Notes under the pieces: model-generated
The model's database searches: none
What the model saw: only the letters and a program-made list of their open reading frames with translations
What the model was told of the DNA's origin: nothing
Source: a virus
DNA: 64,000 nt
Strand: one strand, 5' to 3'
IMG/VR virus record: IMGVR_UViG_3300018414_000007
Coordinates: 1 to 64,000 of that record
Translations under genes and position numbers: made by a program
Part shown: piece after piece, positions 1 through 9,568 of the stretch
Layout: each line of letters starts with the position of its first letter
Numbering within the stretch: the first letter of the stretch is position 1

Positions 1-447
1 AGCTAACCTTCTTTTAATTGTTCTAGTAGGAATGAAGCAATAATAACTTTTATTCTTTACTACACAATTTTGTTTGTTCCAATAAAACATACAATAGTAA
101 CCTCCTGTATGTTCATTTAGAATTTTATTTTTAATCTCACCTTCGCTTTTATTGTATAAGTCATAATTAAACTTGAGATTTTTAAAGTTTATTTTATGCT
201 TTTTTATTCTAATTATACCAAGTCTATAAGGCATCTTAAAAAAGAAACCATCTATAAGTTCATCTACTAACATTTTATTAGCGTCTTCACATATACTTCT
301 ATATGTTGTATAATCTACATTATACTTTGATGTCTCTAATAAGTCTTTACTGTAGTAAATGTAACTCTGTTTAAGAGTTAGTACATTCTGTAATTTATTT
401 TTACCTCTCTTCACTTTGTTGTAAAGGTCTTGTTTTGCTAGTATCAT
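1..447 (-). CDS. crAss-like conserved protein, partial
   Basis: An open frame read leftward from an ATG at 447 runs off the window edge; 149 codons are visible. The first 15 codons overlap the 3' end of the neighbouring ring-protein gene in another frame. The visible protein has a short basic start, a segment ending in DELIDG, then MPYRLGIIRIKK, and a late stretch with NEHTGGYY and FYWNK. The pattern of a G-x-x-x-x-(I/M)P-x-x-LG-x-(I/L)-I-K core followed by W-N-K and an R-rich end is one I recognise from small conserved proteins of crAss-like phages; their function is not established. It lies downstream of the ring protein in the late, minus-strand block, so a virion or packaging role is an inference. 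Confidence 0.7.
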   Translation of the reverse strand, partial: MILAKQDLYNKVKRGKNKLQNVLTLKQSYIYYSKDLLETSKYNVDYTTYRSICEDANKMLVDELIDGFFFKMPYRLGIIRIKKHKINFKNLKFNYDLYNKSEGEIKNKILNEHTGGYYCMFYWNKQNCVVKNKSYYCFIPTRTIKRRLA

Positions 448-1135
448 TATTTTTTATTTCATCACTAGCATCATTAATATTATCTGGAATCATCTGTAAG
501 AAGAATGTAAGTTCTTTACTTACTATCATATCAGTTAAAGCTTTAGCCATATAATCACTCATAGGATAAGGATCTGTACTAATATCATAACAAGGAGTTC
601 CAGCATTCTTATACTTTGAAACCTCTCTAGGATCAGCAAATATACCTTCTACATTGATATATTTAATGTTCTTAGGATAATTTACTATATATAAATAACC
701 ATTTCTAAGATAACACATAGGAAGACTAGAACCATATTTAGATTGTAGATTCCATTTAGATTGTGCCTTAGAAGTAAAGTCTATGTTAGAGACTTTATCT
801 AATCCTCCAACATAGACTATTGCATCTTTATTACTAAGTTCTATTAACTTAGGAATTGGATTTGTAGTTCTTAAAACTAATCTATTACTTATAAGTCCAG
901 GTATTTCACTTGCATCTATTTTAGTTAAAGGTACTTGACCTAAATCCTGTATTACATTAGAAGATATAGGACGTTTCTTATCAACATCTTGTTTAATAAG
1001 AACAGCTCTAGTGTAGTTAATAATAAATTCAAGTTGCCTATCAGTTATTTTAACATCATCAGATCTATTATCTCTAATTAAGTTACGTAGATTATATACT
1101 AAATGTGGAAGTGTTAGAATAAATGGATTACTCAT
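401..1135 (-). CDS. crAss-like ring/connector protein
   Basis: 244 residues. The N-terminal third contains DRQLEFIINYTRAVLIKQD, a helix pattern I recognise from neck/tail ring proteins of crAss-like phages, followed by LTKIDASE and a beta-rich middle (YLRNGYLYIVNYP). The C-terminus is polar. Such proteins stack below the portal and join head to tail; the exact ring number cannot be told from sequence alone. No signal peptide or membrane segment. The gene is separated from the 72-residue gene upstream by only three bases and overlaps the edge gene downstream, as expected for one late operon. The family call is by recognition and should be treated as probable. Confidence 0.65.
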   Translation of the reverse strand: MSNPFILTLPHLVYNLRNLIRDNRSDDVKITDRQLEFIINYTRAVLIKQDVDKKRPISSNVIQDLGQVPLTKIDASEIPGLISNRLVLRTTNPIPKLIELSNKDAIVYVGGLDKVSNIDFTSKAQSKWNLQSKYGSSLPMCYLRNGYLYIVNYPKNIKYINVEGIFADPREVSKYKNAGTPCYDISTDPYPMSDYMAKALTDMIVSKELTFFLQMIPDNINDASDEIKNNDTSKTRPLQQSEER

Positions 1136-1138
1136 TAA

Positions 1139-1357
1139 TTAGACTGTTTTCTGTACAAACATTTTAATTGCTTTTAAGATGATTTCTGTTTCTTCAAGTT
1201 CATAAGCTCCTCTTTTCTGAGCAACTTTAACTGCATTAACAAGTACTTGTAAAGCATGATTTTGAGTAAACTCTTCTTCAACTTTAGCTACTTCATCTTT
1301 AACTTCAGCCTCTACTTGGCTTACTACTTTTTCTACTTTTTCTTTAATAGTTGACAT
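1139..1357 (-). CDS. small coiled-coil protein
   Basis: 72 residues beginning MSTIKEKVEKVVSQVEAE, rich in E, K and V in the first 35 residues with a heptad-like spacing, then an amphipathic helix (LQVLVNAVKVAQKRG) and a hydrophobic C-terminal helix. No catalytic motif. It sits between the spanin-like gene and the ring protein, spaced by a few bases on each side, so it is co-transcribed with lysis and virion genes. Function unknown; a chaperone or minor virion role is possible but not shown. Confidence 0.6.
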   Translation of the reverse strand: MSTIKEKVEKVVSQVEAEVKDEVAKVEEEFTQNHALQVLVNAVKVAQKRGAYELEETEIILKAIKMFVQKTV

Positions 1358-1362
1358 ATTAT

Positions 1363-2043
1363 TTATTTAATTGTTATTACTACTCCTGCACTAAATCCAA
1401 ATCTAACATTCTTACCTTGCATATCTGAATTTAATCCTACTCCAATTGCTGGAGCTATTATTAATCTTGGTTTATTTATAACTGTATTTACACTTGTAAG
1501 TCCAGTAACACTTTCATCTTTATTAGCAGATGTAGCATATGTAGTTAATGTACTACCTTTTAAAAATCCATTAGACTTTAATGTAGTTGTTAAGTCTATT
1601 TCATCTCTAGTTTTAATATTCCATTTAGATGTTCCTGAATCTACTTTAATAGATGCGTCATACCACTTTGTACTAATAGAATCTTTAAACCTGATTCCTT
1701 TATATACTGTATCAACCTTATGAGAATAATCACTATTACTATTTGTATTAACTACAGATATTGATTGTATCTTATGATCTTTTTTTAAACTGTCTATGAT
1801 GACACTATCTTGTTTACTCTTACCTGTAAGTACTTGAATAAGTTGATCTTTATCACCAACTAAAGTACTTTTATAAGCTCCTAAATTTCCTAACTTAGTC
1901 TTATAACTATGTAGAGTATCTGTAGAAGCTTTTAATAATTCTGTTGTTACTTTATTCTTTTCTCCTTCTCTAACTAAAAGAAAAGAAGTTATTGTTAGTA
2001 AAGTAATAAGAGCTATAGTAAACCAATTAATCTTTATATTCAT
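1363..2043 (-). CDS. spanin-like membrane protein
   Basis: 226 residues. Residues about 7-24 (WFTIALITLLTITSFLL) form one membrane helix, followed by a charged coiled-coil-like stalk to about residue 95 and a beta-rich domain. The end (IIAPAIGVGL, then a short strand ending VVITIK) looks like an outer-membrane-facing or strand-rich terminus. An N-terminal anchor, a periplasmic stalk and a position beside a holin fit an i-spanin or u-spanin-type protein that disrupts the outer membrane. The family resembles DUF6808-type proteins of Bacteroidetes phages, by recognition. A consensus promoter lies directly upstream (2048-2079), so it can be transcribed separately from the fibre genes. Confidence 0.55.
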   Translation of the reverse strand: MNIKINWFTIALITLLTITSFLLVREGEKNKVTTELLKASTDTLHSYKTKLGNLGAYKSTLVGDKDQLIQVLTGKSKQDSVIIDSLKKDHKIQSISVVNTNSNSDYSHKVDTVYKGIRFKDSISTKWYDASIKVDSGTSKWNIKTRDEIDLTTTLKSNGFLKGSTLTTYATSANKDESVTGLTSVNTVINKPRLIIAPAIGVGLNSDMQGKNVRFGFSAGVVITIK

Positions 2044-2047
2044 ACTG

Positions 2048-2079
2048 CAAAGATAAATAAATTATTTGATTTATCCAAA
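2048..2079 (-). promoter_or_regulatory. Bacteroidetes-type promoter (spanin-like gene)
   Basis: On the minus strand TTTG (2079-2076), exactly 20 bases, then TATCTTTG (2055-2048), ending 4 bases before the ATG at 2043. This is a full match to the TTTG / TAnnTTTG pattern of Bacteroidetes. The start of transcription would lie at or within a few bases of the start codon, so the mRNA would be leaderless or nearly so. Confidence 0.75.
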
Positions 2080-2081
2080 TA

Positions 2082-2333
2082 TTATGGATTATTTGTAGGA
2101 GGAGTATTATTAGCTTTAGCTGCAATAGAATTATCTAATGAAGTTAATCCAAAGAAAGCTGCTGTTAATCCTGCTAAAGTAAACATAATATCATGATCAG
2201 GTGATTTAATAACATATGCATATGATAATGTTGAAAGTAAACAGATAAATCCTGCTACCCTTTTACTAGAGAAAGTCATATTGTCTGCTCCAGTAGTAAT
2301 GTCTGTAAATAATTTTTTAATAAAGTCTTTCAT
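2082..2333 (-). CDS. holin-like protein
   Basis: 83 residues. An amphipathic N-terminus (MKDFIKKLFTDITTG) is followed by two hydrophobic segments, about residues 28-44 (VAGFICLLSTLSYAYVI) and 50-66 (IMFTLAGLTAAFFGLTS), and a polar tail rich in N, P and T. Size, two membrane helices and position next to a spanin-like gene match small phage holins that time lysis by forming lesions in the inner membrane. It directly follows the tailspike gene (2 bases apart). Confidence 0.65.
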   Translation of the reverse strand: MKDFIKKLFTDITTGADNMTFSSKRVAGFICLLSTLSYAYVIKSPDHDIMFTLAGLTAAFFGLTSLDNSIAAKANNTPPTNNP

Positions 2334-2335
2334 GT

Positions 2336-4297
2336 TTAAACAAATGCGATTTTAATACCATATATAAGAATTGTTGCTCCTCCTCCTGTTGATGTTTGTA
2401 GTAACAAAATAGCAGAATAAGAAGGAATAGAAATTGTTCCATTTTTACTATTACCAAACATATCAGTCCAAGTACCTGTTAAGGTTTGTATAGGAGTAGA
2501 AGGATTGGTAACAAATAGTTCAGCATTACCTAAGTTAGTAGGAGTAATATTACTTCCTCCATCATACCCATAAGTAGATTGCCAAGTAGATAAACTAAAT
2601 AAGTGATCTGTAGTATAGTGAGATACAATATCATTTGTTTCTCCAGATGGTCTACAGTAAGCATTATTATTTATAGTACCTATTGAAGTAGCTAAGTCAA
2701 CAGTAATGTTTGTATAATTAGCCAAGAAATATATTAGTTGTCCACTTTTAGCAAATAAAACATTTCCAGTAATAGTCATATTATTAGGTTTAGTACCTGC
2801 ATTATCTTGCATATAAACCTGAGTATAACCATTATTATAAAATATATTACCTGTAACTGCACCATAGCTAGTTCCATGTAAGTACATACCACTATAAGAA
2901 CAATTGTAGCAAACATTGTTACTACAAGTAAATCCTATAGAAGCTGTATCAAAATAAATACCATGAGTTAAAGCAGCTCCTGAAGTAGTAGTTCCTGTAT
3001 TAGCTCCTGCTAGAGAATAAATAATATTACTATCTATTAAATTGCTACTAGAGTTAACTCCACTAATATTAAAGTATAAACCACCACCATCATCTAATAC
3101 TGTATTTGTATTAGTAACTTGATTGTATTGAATTGTATTACCAGTTTTTAATGCTCCAAATAATCCAGAACCTCCAACATTAGTAATAGTATTATAAGTA
3201 ATAGAATTACCAGTACAAGTAGATGCATAAGCAACTGTAATAGCAGTTTCTGCTCCATAGCCTGTACTACCATCACTACTTTGAGCTAAACCAGGAACAA
3301 CTGCTGTATTATTGATTTGGTTATTATAAATAGTATTATTTACAGAGTCAGCACAAAAAATTGAGTTATTTACACAATTATTAAATACACAAGTTGATAT
3401 TGTATTATATTGAGAACCAGTATTAACAAGAACTCCTTTGATACCTGCATAATATATATTACAATTAGTAATCGTGCAGTTAGTATTATAGTAAGCTAAA
3501 TTAAAATTGTAACTATTACCACCTTGTACAGTAAGATTATTAAAGTAATTATAGTTTTTACCTGTTCCTGAGAAAGAAACTACTGTATCTATCTTACTAG
3601 CAAGTATAGTGTATGAGGTTGGATTATTAGCTCCAAAGTACATACTAATAGTATAAGTAGCTGGGTTGTAAGTCCAGTCAAATAATTGAGTGCAACAGTT
3701 GATATGATTCTGTATAAAATAACCAAAGTTAGCTGTAGGAGTTTGTGTTCCTCCTCCTATTGCAGAATAAGTTATTACTCCAGATGATTGTCCACTTATT
3801 GTTCCTCTAGTAAGAGTATAATGTGTTTTTCTAATTACAACTTCACCACCTACATAACTAGGAGAATTAGATAGTCCAGAGTCAGTAATAGAAGTAGTAC
3901 CAGAAAATGTAGAATAGGTATTATATCCAGTTTTAGGAAATCTTCCATATCCTTGTACTGTTCCATTAACAGTAACAACATTTACAGTAGAACCTAATCC
4001 AGAATCTGTATAAGTCCATATACCACCTCCAGCATTTACCCAACCAGATGTTGTTACAAATCCAGTTAATATAGGATTAGCTCCAGTTCCATAAGCTCCA
4101 AATGTTATATTATTTACTGAAGTTCCAGCATGGGAAATAGTTAAAGAACCATAAAAAGTATCTCCTCTATTAAACAAAACTGAATCACCAGGATTTAAAC
4201 TAGCAGCATTAACTTTAGTTATAGTCTGCCAAGGAGTACCTGTAGAAGTACCATTATTAGAATCACTACCAGAATTTGCTACGTAGTATGTTGCCAT
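2336..4297 (-). CDS. parallel beta-helix tailspike protein
   Basis: 653 residues. It starts MATYYVANSGSDSNNGTS with PWQTITKVNAASLNPGDSVLF, the hallmark of right-handed parallel beta-helix proteins (pectate-lyase/tailspike fold). The middle, about residues 230-560, is a ladder of N/T/I-rich coils (NTIYNNQINN, NTIQYNQVTN, SNNVCYNCSYSGMYLHG). Such proteins bind or cut surface polysaccharides. No canonical hydrolase motif is evident, so enzyme activity cannot be claimed. It ends with a short hydrophobic strand. It lies between the giant fibre and the holin in the late operon. Confidence 0.75.
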   Translation of the reverse strand: MATYYVANSGSDSNNGTSTGTPWQTITKVNAASLNPGDSVLFNRGDTFYGSLTISHAGTSVNNITFGAYGTGANPILTGFVTTSGWVNAGGGIWTYTDSGLGSTVNVVTVNGTVQGYGRFPKTGYNTYSTFSGTTSITDSGLSNSPSYVGGEVVIRKTHYTLTRGTISGQSSGVITYSAIGGGTQTPTANFGYFIQNHINCCTQLFDWTYNPATYTISMYFGANNPTSYTILASKIDTVVSFSGTGKNYNYFNNLTVQGGNSYNFNLAYYNTNCTITNCNIYYAGIKGVLVNTGSQYNTISTCVFNNCVNNSIFCADSVNNTIYNNQINNTAVVPGLAQSSDGSTGYGAETAITVAYASTCTGNSITYNTITNVGGSGLFGALKTGNTIQYNQVTNTNTVLDDGGGLYFNISGVNSSSNLIDSNIIYSLAGANTGTTTSGAALTHGIYFDTASIGFTCSNNVCYNCSYSGMYLHGTSYGAVTGNIFYNNGYTQVYMQDNAGTKPNNMTITGNVLFAKSGQLIYFLANYTNITVDLATSIGTINNNAYCRPSGETNDIVSHYTTDHLFSLSTWQSTYGYDGGSNITPTNLGNAELFVTNPSTPIQTLTGTWTDMFGNSKNGTISIPSYSAILLLQTSTGGGATILIYGIKIAFV

Positions 4298-4300
4298 TTA

Positions 4301-7300
4301 TTATAGTATTTGTGACATAACACAAGTAGTAGCACTTGTGAAGTATATTAAATATGTTTGTGCTTTACCAATTGGTACTGTAAGACCTGCATTTAATCCT
4401 GAAGTCATACCTGTACCTAATGTTATAGTTATAGCTCCTGATGCTGTTGATGCACTATTATCAATAGTAAACTGTATTGTTGTACCTTGTGCTGCACCTA
4501 CTTGTGTTGCAAGTAATGTTGCAGTAGGCATTGTAAAGGCTACAGCTGTAGTTGATGTTGTAGTGATACTTGACTGTACTTGTGCTGCTGTAAGAGTAGC
4601 AGAAGCATTTACAGCTGTAGGTGTTGCATTAGCTTGATAGTTTTTAAGTATCATAGTATTTACACCTGTCCATACATTTGTTCCAGCTAAATAAGCCAAA
4701 GTACCTGTACCTGCTGGAAATGTTGGAGTACTTGCTGCAGTAGTAGTTAAATTAAGTGTAAATGCACCAGTTGTCTGTAAGGTTGAACCTGTTACTAATG
4801 TTAAAGTAGCTGATGTAGCAGGAGCAGTAATTGTTACCTTATTTACAGTACTTGAAAGTGTTAATGCACCTGTAATAGTAGTAGCAGGAGTTATTGTTAC
4901 TGTAGAAGTAGCATTTATAGTTAATAATCCAGCAGAACTAATATTAAATGTAGCTAAGTGAGTAGAATCATAAGCAAGCCCTAAAGCATACTTATTAGTC
5001 ATAGTTACGTTAGTACCATTGGTAGGTTGAGTGAAGAATGCTCCATATCCATTAGTATAAGTAATACCAGTATTAGTAGCAGCTAATGTAGTAAGTCCAG
5101 TTCCTATTACTGCGAAGTTAGTAACTGTACCAGATACAGCAGTAGTAGCATCAGTTAAAGTTGAAGCTCCAATATTTAATATAGAACCTGCTTGTGAACC
5201 TGCTTGTATATTTGAAGTAGCTTGTAAACTTAAGTTAAACTGACCTTGACTAGTTAAAGAAGCGTTATTAACAAATGTAGGAGTAGATGATGCACCTAAA
5301 TAAGATTGAAAATACCAAGTAGCATAAGGGTTAGCACTTGAAGTACCTTCTGCTATTTGTCCAAAAGCAAAACTATTTGAAGCAGGAGTACCACCAGTAT
5401 TCCAAGTAGAACCTTGTTGGAACCATAGAGGACTCCATTGGTTAGGTGTACCTGAAGTAGATGCAGTTGCATTTAGTAACTGTAAACTAGTAAATGATGT
5501 AGCACCACTTGAAGAGTGAGTTAACTGTAGCTGCGCACTTGAAAATAAAGCTAAAGAAGGAGCAAATGTATAAGCTGTTCCTGATTTAGTTCCATTCTGA
5601 TAGAACAACATAGCAATATTACCACCCGGAGAAGTAGAACCAGATGCAGCACTACTTATTAAATATGTTTCAAATAACTGAGATGCGGATGAACCTGTAT
5701 TCCACCCATAAGATGAAAAATGTATTCCTGGAGCAGACTGACTTAATGTAGAAGTAGCTGCTGTTGAGTTATTAAGAATTAAACCATCTCCCCAAGTCCC
5801 AGAACCCTGCACTCCATAGCTTGCACCAATACTACCAACATTAACTCTTAAAGGAGCACCAGTTACAGTTCTTACAAGTGAAGTTACTGGAATACTAAAT
5901 CCAGATCCAGTACCTCCTATATTAGCAGCAGAAGCAGATAAAGTATCACCAACTACATATCTTGAACCTGGAGTAGTAATTGTTACAACTGTAACAGCTC
6001 CACCAGAAACAGTTATAGTAGCTATAGCTCCTGTACCAGTACCTCCTGTTAATGGAACTGATGTATAAGTTCCAGTAGTATAAGATGTACCTCCAGTAAG
6101 AGTTCCAAGTCCTGCAACACCACCAACACCAGTTAATGATGGGGTAATATCTAAACCTATTAAAACATCTCCAGTAGTAGTTGATGTTAAGTTAGGAGTA
6201 AGTATTTGTCCTTGTGCTAAATTATTGACAGCAGTTAAAGTAGGATTGAAATAAGATTGTCCATTAATATAAGTAGTACCATTAAAATAAGCACTATAAC
6301 TACTAGATGTAATAGTATAAGTAAATCCAGATCCAGTACCACCAATTGATGCTGCAGTTGCAGAAAGTACATCTCCAGTTTTATAACCAGAACCAGTTGT
6401 AGTTAAAGTTACTGAAGTTACAACACCTCCAGCTACAACTATAGTAGCTATTGCACCGCTACCTGTTCCACCAGTTAGAGAAATACTTGTGTAAGTACCA
6501 TTAGTATAAGAACTACCACCTACTATAACACCTCTAAAATAAGATGATGGGGAATCAAAATAAGCATTAGTAATAGTACCAACACTAGCTCCAGCATCTG
6601 TTACAGTACCAATTGCTTCAAATACAACATTAGATAATATTGAATGAGTACCAGTTGCAGCATTCCATACAGGAGCTTTAGCAAAAATTACATTACCTAA
6701 TGAATCATTAGCATTTAATTGACCTGTACTATTTCCATAAAATACTGTTCTATATCCAACAGTAGATGACCCACCAAATTGGTATTGAGCAGTAGATGAA
6801 TTAGAATTATTATAAGATGAATTTGGATTATAAATATTTGAGTTACCATTACCAAAGCTTACAGGGCCTGTAAAGGCTGTAATATTTGAAGAAGGTACTA
6901 TATTTAAATTACCTCCAGATGTTGTTGTAAAAGTTGTATAGTGAGTTCCATCATAAGCTAAGGTTAACTGTGTACCAGTACTTGTCATTGTTACAGCACC
7001 AGCATTAGATATAGTCATAGCATCAGCAGCTCCATTATTTACAACAAAATGTATTGCATTTGATGTAGTAGTACCAATAGCAAGATCAACAGAAGTAGAT
7101 GTTAAATAAACATAGTTAGGTTGATTAAAGGATCCAGTTCCAGTAAAACCAGAACCATTCATACCATAATCTCCATAGTAAGTAGTAGCAGTACTATTAC
7201 TATTATTGACTACAAAATCAGCAGAAGCTGTAGAACCTGTATTAGTATTTTCAAGTATAATCTGATTATACCCAGCTATAGAACTTTGGTAAGAACCAAG

Positions 7301-9568
7301 AATACCAGTATCAGTATATCCTAAAGTACCTATGATATATTCTCCTGCAGTCATACTATAACTACCAATAGTTACATTAGTAGTAGCTCCTGTATATGGT
7401 ACATATGAAGTTGCTAACATAGTTCCAGTTATACCACCAGTTGCAATAGTAATTGGAGAACCAGATGTACCAGCTCCAGAAAATACTGATGTAGAAAAGT
7501 ATACGGTATCTGCTGTTGCAACATTTTGTACAAAAGCAGTAGTAGCTAGCTTAGTACTATTATCAGAAGTAGCTTGAGTAGTAGCTGTAGTACCATTTGG
7601 TAATGCTGGAGTACCTGATAAATTAGAAGCAGTTCCAGTAGTATTCTGATTCCAAGTTGGTACAGTCCCACTTAGTTGACTATAAGGAAGTGAAAGTGCA
7701 GATAAAGTAACTAATGTTGAATTGCTTGTAGCTGATATATTAGCAGCAGTTCCAGCACTTGTAATATAGCCAAGTCCTGTTACATAGTTTATTACAGCAG
7801 TTCCAGAAGGATACTGTGTAGTACTTGCAACTACAGATGATTGTAAGTTACTTATTAATTGATATCCAGATAATGAAGGTGTACCTGTAAGTTGTGAGTA
7901 TGGTAAAGATAAAGCAGATAATGTAGTAATAGTACTATTAGAAGTAGCGGTAATATTAGCTGCTGTACCTGTTGTATTTTGATTCCATGTAGGAACTGTA
8001 CCTGTTAATATAGAATAAGGAACTCCAGTAAGCCAAGAAGGATTACTATAACTTCCAGATAAAGATACATAAGTAGATGCCGCTGAAGCTGTAGTTAAAT
8101 AAGTTGAATTATCATAACTTACAGTAGTTCCACTAATCTTAACAAATCCAGTACCTGATAAAGCAGGTTGTTTATTATTAAATGTGTTCCAATCTGTAGA
8201 TGTTAACTGACCAGATTGTGAAGTAGTAGCATTTTGTAAAGTTAAAGTTATAGCTGGTGTACTAGTAGCTGTTGCAACAGTACCACTAAATCCATTAGCT
8301 GTTACTACAGATACAGAAGTAACACTACCAGAACCAGTACCATAATGAGAATCAGCATATCCTTTATCAATTAATGACCTATCTGTAAAGTTAGCTGAAT
8401 AATCAGCACTATATTTTAAACCAGCATTAAAAAAACTATCACCAAAAACTGCACCTGTACTACTATTTAAATTTAAGTACACTGATTGTGCACCAGTTGT
8501 ATTAGTAGTGCCAATGTATGCTGCATTACCACTTACTGAAACTTTACTTTGATAATAATTAGTACCACCAATAACTTGATTTACTGTACTTTGTATTATT
8601 GGAAAAGAACCACCAAGTATTTGATGAGTAGCTCCATTACCTGATACATTATTACCAATAATTAATTGATTACTATTTAATAAAATATTTGTATTTGATG
8701 TTATAGTTCCACCAAGACCAACTGTACCAGATGTATTAGTTAATCCATTACTAAATGAGTAAGAAGTAGATTTAGAATCTACATATGCTTTATCTGGTAT
8801 CCATCTTGGATTTGTTGTATTATTAGCAGAATAATCAGCATTATATAATAAACCAACATTTGAAATAGAATCAGTAATATTTATACCGTTTGTATTAGAT
8901 TGTGTTATAATACTTACACTTTGCCCAGAATTAGAATATTGAATTCCCCATCCATAAGGATATCCAGTTATAGTACTTATATATACACTACCATTTGCAC
9001 TAGAACCAGATATAGTAGCAGCATTAAAAGAACCTCCAGATAAACCTAAACTAATTTCATTTCCACTACCATCAGTTCCAGATAGTGTAAGTGATTGAGT
9101 ATTTATATCAATCGTTGTAGCTTGATCTAATGAACCACCAAGAACAATACCATCTGTAGTTCCAGGAGTTAAACCATTACCAGCATTAGGATAGTAAGGA
9201 ACAGCTAAAATACCATTACCTATTAAACTATTTTCTTTAAAATAAAGAGTAGTACTAAGAGCATCTATATATACTGGACCCAAACTATCAAACTGATAAT
9301 CTGGATCAATACTAGCTCCATTGAGATTAAATGGTATTAACCTAACTAAAGTATTGTATAAAGAATCAGATGTATCATCATATATACCTCTATTAACTCT
9401 GTATCTTAAAGAATCAATAGTAAGAAATATAAGATCTAAAACATCTTGAGGATATAATTTTTTTGAATTACCTATTTCTTCTGCTTGTAGATTGTTCCAT
9501 AATTTTGTAGCAAAGAACAACTCAGCATCTTGAAGCTTAGTTAATAATGAAGTATTATCAATCGCCAT
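4301..9568 (-). CDS. giant tail-fibre / receptor-binding protein
   Basis: 1755 residues, the largest gene here. The first about 85 residues are helical and charged (WNNLQAEEIG, LDLIFLTIDSLRYRVNRG) and probably anchor the protein to the virion. The rest is low-complexity, G/S/T/N-rich beta structure with many phage-fibre patterns (ISATSNSTLVTLSALSLPYS, TTAFVQ, FPAGTGTLAYL). It has internal duplications, recorded separately. The C-terminus (TVPIGKAQTYLIYFTSA) shows no S74-type chaperone catalytic pair. It directly follows the 169-residue protein, sharing one base. Role: adsorption to the host surface, by analogy. Confidence 0.75.
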   Translation of the reverse strand: MAIDNTSLLTKLQDAELFFATKLWNNLQAEEIGNSKKLYPQDVLDLIFLTIDSLRYRVNRGIYDDTSDSLYNTLVRLIPFNLNGASIDPDYQFDSLGPVYIDALSTTLYFKENSLIGNGILAVPYYPNAGNGLTPGTTDGIVLGGSLDQATTIDINTQSLTLSGTDGSGNEISLGLSGGSFNAATISGSSANGSVYISTITGYPYGWGIQYSNSGQSVSIITQSNTNGINITDSISNVGLLYNADYSANNTTNPRWIPDKAYVDSKSTSYSFSNGLTNTSGTVGLGGTITSNTNILLNSNQLIIGNNVSGNGATHQILGGSFPIIQSTVNQVIGGTNYYQSKVSVSGNAAYIGTTNTTGAQSVYLNLNSSTGAVFGDSFFNAGLKYSADYSANFTDRSLIDKGYADSHYGTGSGSVTSVSVVTANGFSGTVATATSTPAITLTLQNATTSQSGQLTSTDWNTFNNKQPALSGTGFVKISGTTVSYDNSTYLTTASAASTYVSLSGSYSNPSWLTGVPYSILTGTVPTWNQNTTGTAANITATSNSTITTLSALSLPYSQLTGTPSLSGYQLISNLQSSVVASTTQYPSGTAVINYVTGLGYITSAGTAANISATSNSTLVTLSALSLPYSQLSGTVPTWNQNTTGTASNLSGTPALPNGTTATTQATSDNSTKLATTAFVQNVATADTVYFSTSVFSGAGTSGSPITIATGGITGTMLATSYVPYTGATTNVTIGSYSMTAGEYIIGTLGYTDTGILGSYQSSIAGYNQIILENTNTGSTASADFVVNNSNSTATTYYGDYGMNGSGFTGTGSFNQPNYVYLTSTSVDLAIGTTTSNAIHFVVNNGAADAMTISNAGAVTMTSTGTQLTLAYDGTHYTTFTTTSGGNLNIVPSSNITAFTGPVSFGNGNSNIYNPNSSYNNSNSSTAQYQFGGSSTVGYRTVFYGNSTGQLNANDSLGNVIFAKAPVWNAATGTHSILSNVVFEAIGTVTDAGASVGTITNAYFDSPSSYFRGVIVGGSSYTNGTYTSISLTGGTGSGAIATIVVAGGVVTSVTLTTTGSGYKTGDVLSATAASIGGTGSGFTYTITSSSYSAYFNGTTYINGQSYFNPTLTAVNNLAQGQILTPNLTSTTTGDVLIGLDITPSLTGVGGVAGLGTLTGGTSYTTGTYTSVPLTGGTGTGAIATITVSGGAVTVVTITTPGSRYVVGDTLSASAANIGGTGSGFSIPVTSLVRTVTGAPLRVNVGSIGASYGVQGSGTWGDGLILNNSTAATSTLSQSAPGIHFSSYGWNTGSSASQLFETYLISSAASGSTSPGGNIAMLFYQNGTKSGTAYTFAPSLALFSSAQLQLTHSSSGATSFTSLQLLNATASTSGTPNQWSPLWFQQGSTWNTGGTPASNSFAFGQIAEGTSSANPYATWYFQSYLGASSTPTFVNNASLTSQGQFNLSLQATSNIQAGSQAGSILNIGASTLTDATTAVSGTVTNFAVIGTGLTTLAATNTGITYTNGYGAFFTQPTNGTNVTMTNKYALGLAYDSTHLATFNISSAGLLTINATSTVTITPATTITGALTLSSTVNKVTITAPATSATLTLVTGSTLQTTGAFTLNLTTTAASTPTFPAGTGTLAYLAGTNVWTGVNTMILKNYQANATPTAVNASATLTAAQVQSSITTTSTTAVAFTMPTATLLATQVGAAQGTTIQFTIDNSASTASGAITITLGTGMTSGLNAGLTVPIGKAQTYLIYFTSATTCVMSQIL
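5881..6510 (-). repeat. two diverged copies of a fibre module
   Basis: Within the giant fibre, two segments of about 65 residues resemble each other. Reading in gene direction they lie near 6510-6308 and 6095-5881. Both have the frame (S)YT-GTYTS-LTGGTG-GAIATI-V-GG-VT-VT-TT-GS-Y--GD-LSA-AA-IGGTGSGF. The first carries GYKTGDVLSATAA and the second RYVVGDTLSASAA. This is seen directly in the translation and points to tandem domain growth of the fibre. Confidence 0.7.

Noticed and set aside
4338-7324. Plus-strand frames within the giant fibre gene
   Set aside because: They run opposite to a gene with clear fibre composition; their V/I/A-rich or S-rich products mirror the repetitive codons of the fibre on the other strand.
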